The notes below the pieces were generated by a model, which saw only the letters and a program-made list of their open reading frames with translations, was not told where the DNA came from and did not search any database. A program made the translations under genes and the position numbers. Positions 34,872 to 43,548 of a stretch of 64,000 bases of DNA are shown here, in pieces; the first letter of the stretch is position 1; each line of letters begins with the position of its first letter. Source of the stretch: Nitrospiraceae bacterium (GTDB lineage: Bacteria; Nitrospirota; Nitrospiria; Nitrospirales; Nitrospiraceae); assembly GCA_019637075.1 (NCBI GenBank), contig JAHBWI010000004.1:310001-374000 (forward strand), in the 5' to 3' direction.

Positions 34872-35084
34872 TTAGGAGCGCGAGTCCTGATACTCTTCGT
34901 GCCAAGCCATCTGGATCGACTCGAGGATCTTTTCGTTCGACTTCTTCGGGTCGTCCTTGAAATCGGGGAGTGCGATGATCCAGGCGTGCAGATCGGTGAA
35001 CCGGACCGTGAGTGGGTCCGTCTCGGGGTGGGCTTCTACGAGCTGAATCGCGATATCCTCGGCATCATTCCATTTCAAATTCAT
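34872..35084 (-). CDS. iscX: Fe-S assembly protein IscX
   Basis: A 70-residue acidic protein, full length for IscX/YfhJ. Hallmarks are MNLKWNDAEDIAIQLVEAHP, TVRFTDLHAWIIALPDF and a C-terminal acidic helix (ILESIQMAWHEEYQD). IscX binds IscS and modulates sulfur transfer. It is the last gene of the isc operon, 21 bases after hscA. Confidence 0.92.
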   Translation of the reverse strand: MNLKWNDAEDIAIQLVEAHPETDPLTVRFTDLHAWIIALPDFKDDPKKSNEKILESIQMAWHEEYQDSRS

Positions 35085-35105
35085 GGTGGTACCCGTCTCC
35101 TGTTC

Positions 35106-36926
35106 CTAGGTCACTTCCGTGACTCTCTTGCCCTGTAGCCCCCGCTTTAAGGACTCATCCAACATTTTCACCGACAGGGGCTTGGCCGTGTCTTCCAATG
35201 CCGCCATGCAGGCGCGAATCGCCTTGGGGTCCGAGCCGTCCTTTGCTGCCGTGAGAGCCGACAGTGCCTCACGAATAGCGGCGAGTTCACTGGCGGCAAC
35301 CAGGTGGCTCGCCTCAGCCAGGGATTTTTCCGTGGTGGTGATCAGTGCTCCCGCGTCGAGTCTGGTCTCGATCAACTTCCTGGCGCTCACGTCTTCACTC
35401 GCGAACTTGAATGAATCTTCGATCATCCGTTCTACTTCTTGATCGGACAATCCATAGGACGGCTTCACATCGACGGACTGGCTCTGGCCCGTGCGCATAT
35501 CCTTTGCCGTCACGTTCAAGATGCCATTGGCATCGATGAGGAACGTCACCTCGATGCGGGGCACTCCCGCTGGGAGCGGCGGAACCTTCAGCCGGAACTT
35601 TGCCAGGCTTCGGTTGTCCTGCGCCAATTCGCGCTCGCCTTGGAGAATATGGATGTCGACGCCGGTCTGGCCGTCCACATAGGTTGTGAACAACTCCTTC
35701 GCGCTGGCCGGGATGGTAGTGTTGCGTCGAATCAGGCTGCTCATGACCCCGCCCATGGTTTCAATGCCCAGTGACAATGGGGTCACGTCGAGCAGCAGCA
35801 TATCCGTCGTGCCGCCGCTCAAAATATCGGCCTGTACCGCGGCGCCGAGCGCGACCACTTCGTCGGGATTCAATTCGCAGTGCGGGGGTTTGCCGAAGAG
35901 TTCTTCTACGCGGCGTCGGACAAGGGGCATGCGAGTGGATCCGCCGACCAAGACCACCTCGTCGATGTCGGTCGGCTTGAGGCCCGCGTCCTTCAACGCT
36001 AAGCGGCAGGGAGCCAATGTCCGCTCGATGATATCGAGAGTCAGCGACTCGAGTTGCTCCCGCGTGAGTTCTCGCGTGAAGCGTCCTTTGCCGTCCGGAA
36101 GGTCGACGACGATGTCAGTCTTGAACTCGTCGGAAAGGAGGATCTTTGCCCGTTCTGCCTCGAGGCGCACAGCCTGCATGTGGTCAGGGTGCGCATTGAG
36201 ATCGATGGAGCGGGACCGGCGGATTTCATCCACGATCAGGTTACCGAGCCGGTGGTCTAAATCGTCGCCGCCTAGGTGGGTATCCCCGTTGGTGGCGAGT
36301 ACCTCGAAAATTCCGTTCTTTAACTTCAGGATGGAGATATCGAATGTGCCCCCGCCGAAGTCGTAGACCGCGATGGTCCCCTGCGTTTTTTCCTGGAGGC
36401 CATACGCCAACGACGCGGCGGTCGGCTCGTTGATGATACGCAGGACTTCCAGCCCGGCGATCATGCCGGCATCTTTCGTGGCTTGCCGCTGGCTGTCGTT
36501 GAAATAGGCCGGGACGGTAATGACGGCTTTCGTGATGCTTTCACCCAGATGTGCTTCCGCGCGCAGTTTCAGTTCCTTGAGGATCATCGCCGAAATCTGC
36601 GGGGGCGAATACGTCTTCTCGGCCAGCTTGATCCGGATGACCCCGTTCTGTTCCGTCAGCGCATATGGGAAGTATGCCAGTTCTCCCTGCACATCCTGCA
36701 GTCCCTTTCCCATGAACCGTTTCACGGAATACACGGTGCGTTCGGGGTTTCGCGTCAGGTGATCTTTGGCTGGATCTCCGACGATGAGTCCGTTGTCCGT
36801 CATTGCCACGACGGAAGGTACCATCGTCCGGCCGTTTCGGCCGGCGATAACGCATGGCCTGCCGTCCTTCATGTAGGCGACGAGGGAATTGGTGGTGCCA
36901 AGATCGATGCCGACGATTCTAGCCAT
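35106..36926 (-). CDS. hscA: Fe-S assembly chaperone HscA
   Basis: A 606-residue Hsp70-type chaperone. GIDLGTTNSLVAYM, the nucleotide-binding segments AVITVPAYFNDSQRQATKDA, VYDFGGGTFD and VLVGGSTRMPLV, and the substrate domain (TTIPASAKELFTTYVDGQ) are intact. The length, the neighbouring hscB and iscU, and the TSLVAY start distinguish it from DnaK. It accelerates transfer of Fe-S clusters from IscU. Confidence 0.93.
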   Translation of the reverse strand: MARIVGIDLGTTNSLVAYMKDGRPCVIAGRNGRTMVPSVVAMTDNGLIVGDPAKDHLTRNPERTVYSVKRFMGKGLQDVQGELAYFPYALTEQNGVIRIKLAEKTYSPPQISAMILKELKLRAEAHLGESITKAVITVPAYFNDSQRQATKDAGMIAGLEVLRIINEPTAASLAYGLQEKTQGTIAVYDFGGGTFDISILKLKNGIFEVLATNGDTHLGGDDLDHRLGNLIVDEIRRSRSIDLNAHPDHMQAVRLEAERAKILLSDEFKTDIVVDLPDGKGRFTRELTREQLESLTLDIIERTLAPCRLALKDAGLKPTDIDEVVLVGGSTRMPLVRRRVEELFGKPPHCELNPDEVVALGAAVQADILSGGTTDMLLLDVTPLSLGIETMGGVMSSLIRRNTTIPASAKELFTTYVDGQTGVDIHILQGERELAQDNRSLAKFRLKVPPLPAGVPRIEVTFLIDANGILNVTAKDMRTGQSQSVDVKPSYGLSDQEVERMIEDSFKFASEDVSARKLIETRLDAGALITTTEKSLAEASHLVAASELAAIREALSALTAAKDGSDPKAIRACMAALEDTAKPLSVKMLDESLKRGLQGKRVTEVT

Positions 36927-36989
36927 GTTGTGACGCTGAAAGAGCCCTCCTGTTTCGTTCGTGGTCGGGTCCCGTGACCAGTCGATTGG

Positions 36990-37706
36990 TCAGCTGATCG
37001 TCGCGACGAGATCGTTGACGATGTTTTTGACGTACGTGCGATTGGAGAGAATTTCCCGCATTTGCTTCAAGAGCCGGTCGCGTGTTTCTCGAGCCTGGCT
37101 TGTGGCCTCGCCACGGTCTTGAAGTGTGTCCCAATCGCCGAAGAGCCGTAGCAGCTGCGTTTCCATGTCCTGTTTGCGTTGTTCGAGCGCCTGCTGTTCG
37201 GTCTGGAGTTTTGCCTGGAGCTGGCGGCCTGACTCAGACCCTCGGTCGGATGCTCGGTATTCCTCGAGCGTGTCCTGCAGCTCGAGGATCTCTTCGAACA
37301 GGTCGGCGGGCGGGGTATTGCGAATCTCTTTCACCGCACCGGCTTCGAGATCCAAGAGATATTCGGCGCGTTGAATCGGATCGCGAAGCGTCCGGTAGGC
37401 GGTATTGAGCATCGCTGCGTTGCCCAGGCTAATATCCTGTTCGGTTGCGCTCTTGTTTTGATAGAAATCCGGATGGAAGGCGCGGCTGAGCTCGTAAAAC
37501 TTGGCCTCCAGTTTGCTCGGATCGATCGTGAGTCGCCTGGGAATACCGAAGCAGCTGAAATAATCGGTGTCTTTCGAAACCGGCTGCACTTTGACGCAGC
37601 GGTCGCAAAAATACTCCCCCGTCATTTCCGACTGACAATGCCAGCACATGCTGCGTGCCATCTGCAGTTCTGTGCGGCCGCTTGGGCTGCTATGGGTATG
37701 TTCCAC
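36990..37706 (-). CDS. hscB: Co-chaperone HscB with N-terminal zinc-ribbon
   Basis: A 238-residue J-domain co-chaperone. The start is a GTG at 37706 with AGGAG spaced six bases. A short Cys-rich N-terminus (CWHC and CDRC) forms a zinc-ribbon-like unit, absent from E. coli HscB but present in human HSCB. The J-domain has YFSCFGIPRRLTIDPSKLEAKFYELSRAFHPD (HPD) and LGNAAMLNTAYRTLRDPIQRAEYLL. The C-terminal coiled helix (LEEYRASDRGSESGRQ) binds IscU. Confidence 0.9.
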   Translation of the reverse strand: MEHTHSSPSGRTELQMARSMCWHCQSEMTGEYFCDRCVKVQPVSKDTDYFSCFGIPRRLTIDPSKLEAKFYELSRAFHPDFYQNKSATEQDISLGNAAMLNTAYRTLRDPIQRAEYLLDLEAGAVKEIRNTPPADLFEEILELQDTLEEYRASDRGSESGRQLQAKLQTEQQALEQRKQDMETQLLRLFGDWDTLQDRGEATSQARETRDRLLKQMREILSNRTYVKNIVNDLVATIS

Positions 37707-37798
37707 GGGATCTCCTAAACACGAGGGGCATGGCCGCGATAGCACCATGCCCACGTTGCTGTCACCAAGAATCCGACGTTACCGAGGAATCCGGCCAT

Positions 37799-38158
37799 CT
37801 AGGCCGAAAATGATTCACCGCACCCACAGGTCTTGGAGGCATTAGGATTCACAAACTTGAACTGTCCCCCCATAAGGCCTTCCTTCTGAAAATCGAGCTG
37901 TGTCCCCTGCAGGTAGATGGCGCTTTTGGCATCGACGATGACCTTGATGCCCTCGAATTCGTACACTGCGTCGTACTGGCCGATCTTTTCGTCGAAGTTG
38001 ATGGTGTAGCTCAAACCGGAACATCCGCCGCCCTTCACTCCGAGGCGCAGCCCTCCTTCCGTCATGCCCTGCAGATCGATCAGGCGTTTGACTTCCTTGA
38101 TGGCTGCAGGTGTCAAGGTGACGGAGGGAGTTGAGGTCGAGGTCTCGGGAGTATCCAT
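37799..38158 (-). CDS. iscA: A-type Fe-S carrier, IscA/ErpA family
   Basis: A 119-residue HesB-family protein. The start (MDTPETST) has AAAGGAG upstream. The three cluster-binding cysteines are in VKGGGCSGLSY and in the C-terminal TCGCGESF, with typical LTPAAIKEVKRLI and LRLGVKGG. The first ~15 residues are Ser/Thr-rich and non-conserved. It sits between iscU and hscB, the usual isc order. Confidence 0.94.
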   Translation of the reverse strand: MDTPETSTSTPSVTLTPAAIKEVKRLIDLQGMTEGGLRLGVKGGGCSGLSYTINFDEKIGQYDAVYEFEGIKVIVDAKSAIYLQGTQLDFQKEGLMGGQFKFVNPNASKTCGCGESFSA

Positions 38159-38187
38159 GCTTGCGACTCCTTTGTTGCGGATCCTGG

Positions 38188-38598
38188 TTACTTGTTCTGG
38201 CCTTCGGTCGCAGGGACCTGGTCTTCGCTCTTTTTCTTGTAGTCGGCCAAAGCCGCCTTGATGGCATCTTCCGCCAGCACGGAGCAGTGGATCTTGACCG
38301 GAGGCAGATTCAACTCCTGCACGATGTCCGTGTTCTTGATCTTGCCCGCCTCCTCGATCGTTTTGCCCTTCAGCCATTCCGTAGCGAGGCTCGAACTCGC
38401 GATCGCCGAGCCACACCCGAAGGTCTTGAACTTGGCATCCACGATCGTGTCGTTCTGCACCTTGATCTGCAGCTTCATGACGTCGCCGCATTCCGGCGCG
38501 CCCACCATCCCGGTGCCGACGCCTTCTTCATCTTTCTTGAAGCTGCCCATGTTTCTGGGATTGTTGAAGTGATCGACAACTTTATCGCTGTAGGCCAT
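38188..38598 (-). CDS. iscU: Fe-S cluster scaffold IscU
   Basis: A 136-residue scaffold with the three cluster ligands: Cys in GAPECGD, in FGCGSAIASSS and in KIHCSVLAEDAI. The IscU-specific LPPVK (LNLPPVKIH) that HscA recognises is present. The ~15-residue C-terminal tail is charged and variable. It assembles [2Fe-2S] clusters on iron from the cell and sulfur from IscS. Confidence 0.95.
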   Translation of the reverse strand: MAYSDKVVDHFNNPRNMGSFKKDEEGVGTGMVGAPECGDVMKLQIKVQNDTIVDAKFKTFGCGSAIASSSLATEWLKGKTIEEAGKIKNTDIVQELNLPPVKIHCSVLAEDAIKAALADYKKKSEDQVPATEGQNK

Positions 38599-38687
38599 AC
38601 AAACCTCCTTGATATTCCATCATGCGCGACGCGCCGTTCGCCGGGTGTGAACGCGCATTCGCGAGAAAGTGATCATCCTTCACGCTG

Positions 38688-39905
38688 TCAGTGTGCCGCC
38701 CATTGCACCGTCTTGAGATCGATGCCTTCCTTTGCCATTTCGTACAACGGAGACATCTCACGAAGCTTGGTGACGGTTTCGATAATCCTCTTGGCCGCGT
38801 AGTCAACCTCTTCATCCGTTGTGAAGCGGCCCAGCCCGAACCGAATCGAGGAGTGCGCCAGTTCCGTTCCGACACCGAGTGCACGCAAAACGTAAGAAGG
38901 TTCGAGGGTGGCGGAGGTGCAGGCCGATCCGGACGAGAGCGCAATTTCTTTGCAACCCATCAACAACGATTCCCCCTCCACATAGGCGAAGGACAGATTC
39001 AGGTTGTTTGGGAGTCGCTCGGTCGGGTGACCGTTGAGATAGACGTCCTCCAGCGCGGTCGTGATGGTTTTGTGAAGTCGGTCACGCATGGTCGTGAGCC
39101 GAGCCGCCTCGGCTGCCATTTCCTGTTCGCAGAGTTCGCAGGCCTTACCGAAGCCGACGATCAACGGCACCGCCAACGTACCCGAGCGCATCCCCCGCTC
39201 GTGGCCTCCGCCGTCCATCTGGGCGGCGATACGCACGCGCGGATTCTTCTTGCGCACATATAAGGCGCCGACGCCCTTCGGGCCATAGATTTTGTGGGCC
39301 GTGAATGACATCAGGTCGATGCCCATCTCCTGAACATTGACCGGCACCTTGCCGACGCCTTGAGTCGCGTCACAATGGAACAGAATGCCCTTCTCCTTGG
39401 CGATCTTCCCGATCTCCTTCACCGGATTCAGGGTGCCGATCTCGTTGTTGGCGAACATGATCGAGATGAGGATGGTCTTGTCGGTGATGGCGTTCCGGAC
39501 GTCCTCTGGGTTCACCATGCCGAACTTGTCGACCGGGAGATAGGTCACCTTGAGGCCGCGTTTGGCTTCCAGCCCCTTCGCGGTATCGAGGACGGCCCGA
39601 TGTTCGGTGGACGACGTGATGATGTGATCGCCTTTCTCGTGGTACATCTCCACGACGCCCTTGATCGCAAGGTTATCGGATTCCGTCGCTCCGCTGGTGA
39701 ACACAATTTCCTTTGGGTCGGCGTGGATCAACTTGGCGATCTGTTTCCGAGCATTCTCGACGCCCTCTTCCGCCTGCCATCCGAACGCATGGTTGCGGCT
39801 TGCCGCGTTTCCAAATTTTTCGGTGAAGTAGGGGAGCATGGCTTCCAGCACCCGAGGGTCCATCGGCGTCGTGGAATGGTTGTCCAAGTAGATCGGGAAC
39901 TTCAT
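38688..39905 (-). CDS. iscS: Cysteine desulfurase IscS
   Basis: A 405-residue PLP-dependent enzyme. Key elements: [42 protein letters not shown] region ([12 protein letters not shown] with the PLP Lys) and the persulfide Cys in [14 protein letters not shown]. It provides persulfide sulfur from cysteine to IscU and others. Its start overlaps the end of iscR by four bases. Confidence 0.95.
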   Translation of the reverse strand: MKFPIYLDNHSTTPMDPRVLEAMLPYFTEKFGNAASRNHAFGWQAEEGVENARKQIAKLIHADPKEIVFTSGATESDNLAIKGVVEMYHEKGDHIITSSTEHRAVLDTAKGLEAKRGLKVTYLPVDKFGMVNPEDVRNAITDKTILISIMFANNEIGTLNPVKEIGKIAKEKGILFHCDATQGVGKVPVNVQEMGIDLMSFTAHKIYGPKGVGALYVRKKNPRVRIAAQMDGGGHERGMRSGTLAVPLIVGFGKACELCEQEMAAEAARLTTMRDRLHKTITTALEDVYLNGHPTERLPNNLNLSFAYVEGESLLMGCKEIALSSGSACTSATLEPSYVLRALGVGTELAHSSIRFGLGRFTTDEEVDYAAKRIIETVTKLREMSPLYEMAKEGIDLKTVQWAAH

Positions 39906-40381
39906 CGCTCGACTCCTTCTTGTTCCGTAGTCATAGATTGAATGGTAATGAGAGGGGTTCCTCCCATCATATCCTGCAAGGTCATGCTATTGAGCAATTG
40001 GTAGATACTGCTTTGAATCTTCAGCAACGGTGTGCGGATGTTACAGTGCTCCCGCTGCATGCAGGGATCACCGTCCTTTTCATGCGAACAGTCCATCATG
40101 CCGAGGGGACCCTCAAGGCTCTCAAGCACCTGGGCGATCGTAATCTCCCGCGGGCTCTTACCCAAAAGGTAACCACCCTTTGGTCCGTTGTGGCTTTCAA
40201 TGATGCCGCTTTTCGCCAACGTTTGGAGTACCTTTGCCAAGAGCTCGGCCGGAATATGATATTCTTCTGCGATCTCCTTGGTGTTCACCACACGTGCGCG
40301 GCTCACATCATCAAACTGGTGTAAGGCGATGTGCTGGAGTGCCATGAGGCCGTAATCTGCTTTTTTGGAAAGTTTAAGCAT
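39902..40381 (-). CDS. iscR: Rrf2-family regulator IscR
   Basis: A 159-residue repressor. The winged helix ([53 protein letters not shown]) is followed by the cluster-binding Cys set ([16 protein letters not shown]) and a C-terminal dimer helix. Cluster-bound IscR represses its own operon. It is the first gene of isc and ends overlapping iscS. Confidence 0.92.
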   Translation of the reverse strand: MLKLSKKADYGLMALQHIALHQFDDVSRARVVNTKEIAEEYHIPAELLAKVLQTLAKSGIIESHNGPKGGYLLGKSPREITIAQVLESLEGPLGMMDCSHEKDGDPCMQREHCNIRTPLLKIQSSIYQLLNSMTLQDMMGGTPLITIQSMTTEQEGVER

Positions 40382-40402
40382 ATGGCTATTGCCGATTTGT
40401 TA

Positions 40403-40429
40403 GATCGGAGACTATAATGATCTCCGATC
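40403..40429. promoter_or_regulatory. Candidate IscR operator
   Basis: Nine-base arms GATCGGAGA and TCTCCGATC separated by nine bases. It lies 22-48 bases upstream of iscR, so it can control iscR-iscX and the divergent ferredoxin. It does not match the E. coli consensus closely, which fits a different phylum. Confidence 0.55.
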
Positions 40430-40444
40430 AAATGAGTCGTATAA

Positions 40445-40474
40445 AAGTTAGCACGTGATCTTCGAGGCTGTCAA
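40445..40474 (-). promoter_or_regulatory. Candidate isc promoter
   Basis: On the minus strand, TTGACA (40469-40474), an 18-base spacer and TAACTT (40445-40450). The predicted start is near 40438, placing the operator just downstream of it. Confidence 0.45.
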
Positions 40475-40570
40475 TAGGAGCTCCTTCTAAATGGTAGTCT
40501 GGAAGTGACAAGCATGTGAAGCAACATTCATTAGAATTTTTGAACACTTAAACGTTGTTTGAGGTGTGTG

Positions 40571-40987
40571 ATGGGCGGCACGAATCCATATATTCAGAAG
40601 GCTGAAGCAGAGTTACCGAGCAAGGCCTACACGATCACATTCATTCATCCAGACAAGTCCGAGGAGAAGGTGGTCGTGCAGCCGGACAAGATTCCCTATG
40701 GCCCCACCGGCTTGCCGGGCAGCATTCTGGATATCGCAATGGGCAACGGCATCGATTTAGAGCATGTCTGTGGCGGCGTCTGCGCCTGTTCCACCTGTCA
40801 TGTGATCGTGCGCAAGGGGCTGGAAACCTGCAATGAAGGGACGGACGACGAGTTCGATCAGTTGGAAGAAGCGCCGGTAACGACGTTGCAGTCGAGGTTG
40901 GGGTGCCAGTGTGTGCCCAACGGTACGGTAGATGTGGTGGTAGAGATTCCGGCCCTCAACAAGAATCTCGTGAAGGAATCTCACTAG
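40571..40987 (+). CDS. fdx: Isc-type [2Fe-2S] ferredoxin
   Basis: A 138-residue adrenodoxin-type ferredoxin. Cluster ligands are in the CGGVCACSTC segment (C-x5-C-x2-C) and in CQCVP near the end; an additional Cys lies inside the loop. It is divergent from the isc operon and shares the operator region. Such ferredoxins donate electrons for cluster formation. The start at 40571 has GAGG upstream; GTG at 40568 is an alternative. The N-terminal ~20 residues (MGGTNPYIQKAEAELP) are non-conserved. Confidence 0.88.
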   Translation: MGGTNPYIQKAEAELPSKAYTITFIHPDKSEEKVVVQPDKIPYGPTGLPGSILDIAMGNGIDLEHVCGGVCACSTCHVIVRKGLETCNEGTDDEFDQLEEAPVTTLQSRLGCQCVPNGTVDVVVEIPALNKNLVKESH

Positions 40988-40993
40988 CCTGCG

Positions 40994-41692
40994 TTAGTCG
41001 TAGGTTTCGAGCTTCACTTCCTTCCTGTCGAATCCCAGCTCCAAGAATAACTCCCGCAACGGGTGGGCAAAGGCTCTGATACCGGCGATCATGGGCACGC
41101 AAGCCCGGTCGCCGTTCACCAGCTGCCGGACTTTCGCCAGCGTGCCGTCGAGAGTACCAGCGGGTTCGTTCACGACGGCCTCATAGGTGAAATTTGGATT
41201 CGTCTTGGCCAACGCCGTGAACTCTTCATGGTAGAGATGCTCGTCTGGGCTTGGTGCGTGGGCGATCAGGGTCGTTCGTGGCAGGTTCTGTCGATCGGCC
41301 ATTGCCCGGATCATGCAGCGTAGCGGGACCAGTCCCGAGTAGCGTCCCAGGAGCAGCAGCCGCTTCCCCTGTAATTCCGGCAGCACGAATCGACCGTAGG
41401 GGCCTGAAAAGGGGAATCGAGCACCCGGTTGCAGGCCACACAAATAGGTTGAGGCCAGTCCATCCGGTACATGGTCGAACACGAGGCAGAGATCACCATT
41501 GTCGGACGGTGGAGCCGCCAGCGAATAGGCGCGATTGAGTGGCGGCCGGTCCCCGATGGGCAGCTGCAGGGAGATCCACTGTCCCGGCTGAAAACTCAGG
41601 GGGCGCTCAATCGGACGAAGGATCAATTGCCTCGTATGCGTAGTCAGGGTGGTGACGGAGCGGATTTCGGCCAGTTGAGCTTGTTCAGACAT
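40994..41692 (-). CDS. FAD/NAD(P)-binding oxidoreductase, ferredoxin-reductase type
   Basis: A 232-residue FNR-family flavoprotein. The FAD segment PLNRAYSLAAPPSD (RxYS), GPYGRFVL and the nucleotide part LLLLGRYSGLVPLRCMIRA and a C-terminal VKLETYD are visible. GRYSG replaces the usual G[TG]G[IV]AP motif, so the NAD(P) site is atypical. It ends seven bases from the ferredoxin stop, tail to tail, and could reduce that ferredoxin. Confidence 0.82.
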   Translation of the reverse strand: MSEQAQLAEIRSVTTLTTHTRQLILRPIERPLSFQPGQWISLQLPIGDRPPLNRAYSLAAPPSDNGDLCLVFDHVPDGLASTYLCGLQPGARFPFSGPYGRFVLPELQGKRLLLLGRYSGLVPLRCMIRAMADRQNLPRTTLIAHAPSPDEHLYHEEFTALAKTNPNFTYEAVVNEPAGTLDGTLAKVRQLVNGDRACVPMIAGIRAFAHPLRELFLELGFDRKEVKLETYD

Positions 41693-41829
41693 GCCTCGTT
41701 CATAGCAAAAACCGATGGAGAATGGAAAGCGCCGATTCTGTACATCACCAGGGGGCCATGTTATAGATACCGCCCCCGTCCTCGCACCGCGAGAGACATC
41801 CTTATGATCCGGAAAGGTAGACGACGAAC

Positions 41830-43245
41830 ATGAGTCAGGTTCGGGTTCGATTCGCTCCGAGTCCGACAGGGTTTCTGCACATCGGCGGGGTCCGTACTGC
41901 GCTGTTCAATTGGCTTTATGCAAAACAGCAGAACGGTGTGTTTGTGCTTCGGATTGAGGATACCGATCAAAGTCGCTCCACCGACGAGTCGATTCAAGCA
42001 ATCATTCAGGGGATGCAGTGGGTCGGGCTTGACTGGGATGAAGGGCCTTTCCGCCAGACGGAGCGCATGGAGCTCTATCGCGCTCACGCGTTGCGCCTGC
42101 TGGAGCAGGGGAGGGCTTATTGGTGCGTATGCAAAGCCGAGGAGTTGGAAGCGCGCCGGAAGGAAGCAGAAGCTAAGGGGCTGTCGCCGCGCTATGACGG
42201 CCGTTGCCGCAACCTCGGCCTGACCTCGCCTCCCGGGGATGCTGCGCTGCGCTTCAAGGCGCCTCAGGAAGGCCAGATCGTCATCGAGGATCTGATTAAA
42301 GGGCGGGTCGTCTTCGACAACCAGGTGCTCGATGATCTCATCATTCTACGGTCCAACGGCTATCCGACGTACAATTTCTCGGTTGTCGTGGACGATGCTT
42401 TAATGGGAATCACCCACGTCGTGCGCGGAGATGATCACCTCACGAACACGCCGCGGCAGGTCCCCATATTTGAAGCCCTCGGGTTTCCGTTGCCTCGGTT
42501 CGGTCACCTGCCGATGATTCTCGGATCCGACAAGACCCGCCTCTCCAAACGACATGGGGCGACCTCGATCATGGCCTACAAGGATATGGGCTATCTCCCG
42601 GATGCCATGGTGAATTATCTGGTTCGTTTGGGCTGGTCCCACGGCGACCAAGAAGTATTTTCGCGCCAGGAGCTGATCGAGAAATTTTCCTGGAAGAGTG
42701 TGCAGACCTCACCGGCCGTTTTCAATCCAGACAAACTGCTCTGGCTCAACGCCGAATATATCAAGACCAGTCATCCCGGCCAGATTGCCGAAGCCTTGCG
42801 GCCGCTGCTGGAGGCGGCCGGACTGGGTGATCACCTGAAAGGCGTTTCCACGGAGTGGCTCGGGCAGCTCGTAGTGTTGGTCCGCGAACGGACGAAGACA
42901 TTGGTGGAAATGGTGCAGTGGGTGACACCCTACTTCGGCGAAGCCGTCGTCTTTGAAGAAGAGGCTGCCAAGAAGTTCCTCTCTGCGGCTATCGCGCCGG
43001 TTTTAACCAAGCTGACGGACCGGTTCGAATCACTGCCGACCTTTGATAAGCCGACGTGGGAGGCCACCTTTAAGCAATTCGTCGAGGCGGAAGGCCTGAA
43101 AATGGGCCAAATTGCCCAGCCGGTCCGCGTGGCCCTGACCGGCCGCACGGCGAGTCCAGGACTCTTCGAGGTAATGGAGGTGCTGGGGCGGGAACGTACC
43201 CTTGGACGGCTTCGCCGGGGCATCGAGCGGGCAGCCGGAACCTAA
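41830..43245 (+). CDS. gltX: Glutamate-tRNA ligase
   Basis: A 471-residue class I synthetase. HIGH-like HIGG (FAPSPTGFLHIGGVRTALFNW), KMSKS-like TRLSKRHGATSI, and IEDTDQSRSTDESI are intact, and the C-terminal anticodon-binding cage ends the protein. It charges tRNA-Glu. The two tRNA-Gln genes directly downstream raise the question whether it is discriminating; since glnS is also in this window, a discriminating GluRS is expected. Confidence 0.94.
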   Translation: MSQVRVRFAPSPTGFLHIGGVRTALFNWLYAKQQNGVFVLRIEDTDQSRSTDESIQAIIQGMQWVGLDWDEGPFRQTERMELYRAHALRLLEQGRAYWCVCKAEELEARRKEAEAKGLSPRYDGRCRNLGLTSPPGDAALRFKAPQEGQIVIEDLIKGRVVFDNQVLDDLIILRSNGYPTYNFSVVVDDALMGITHVVRGDDHLTNTPRQVPIFEALGFPLPRFGHLPMILGSDKTRLSKRHGATSIMAYKDMGYLPDAMVNYLVRLGWSHGDQEVFSRQELIEKFSWKSVQTSPAVFNPDKLLWLNAEYIKTSHPGQIAEALRPLLEAAGLGDHLKGVSTEWLGQLVVLVRERTKTLVEMVQWVTPYFGEAVVFEEEAAKKFLSAAIAPVLTKLTDRFESLPTFDKPTWEATFKQFVEAEGLKMGQIAQPVRVALTGRTASPGLFEVMEVLGRERTLGRLRRGIERAAGT

Positions 43246-43273
43246 CGATGTTGTGCGAGAATCGGCGTCGATC

Positions 43274-43300
43274 TTGACTGAACGGAAGCCCTTATATTAC
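43274..43300 (+). promoter_or_regulatory. Candidate tRNA-Gln promoter
   Basis: TTGACT at 43274-43279 and TATTAC at 43295-43300 with a short 15-base spacer. The predicted start lies about seven bases before the first tRNA-Gln. Confidence 0.4.
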
Positions 43301-43313
43301 TGTGAGGGCCGGT

Positions 43314-43387
43314 TGGGGGATCGTCTAGCGGTAGGACGTCAGTCTCTGGATCTGACTACCTAGGTTCGATTCCTAGTCCCCCAGCCA
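43314..43387 (+). tRNA. tRNA-Gln(CTG)
   Basis: A 74-base cloverleaf with acceptor TGGGGGA, D arm TCTAGCGGTAGGA, anticodon loop CTCTGGA giving CUG, T arm GGTTCGATTCC and an encoded CCA. Confidence 0.92.
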
Positions 43388-43444
43388 AAATTTCCCCAAC
43401 ACCCTGCGATCCGAAACTGCGTCTGGATTGGTTCCGTACCGCGC

Positions 43445-43518
43445 TGGGGGATCGTCTAGCGGTAGGACGCCGGCCTTTGGAGCCGGCTACCTAGGTTCGA
43501 TTCCTAGTCCCCCAGCCA
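43445..43518 (+). tRNA. tRNA-Gln(TTG)
   Basis: A 74-base cloverleaf identical to the preceding tRNA except in the anticodon arm; loop CTTTGGA gives UUG. CCA is encoded. The two genes are 57 bases apart. Confidence 0.93.
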
Positions 43519-43548
43519 ATTTTCCTCACAGCCGTTCTTTCATCACGA

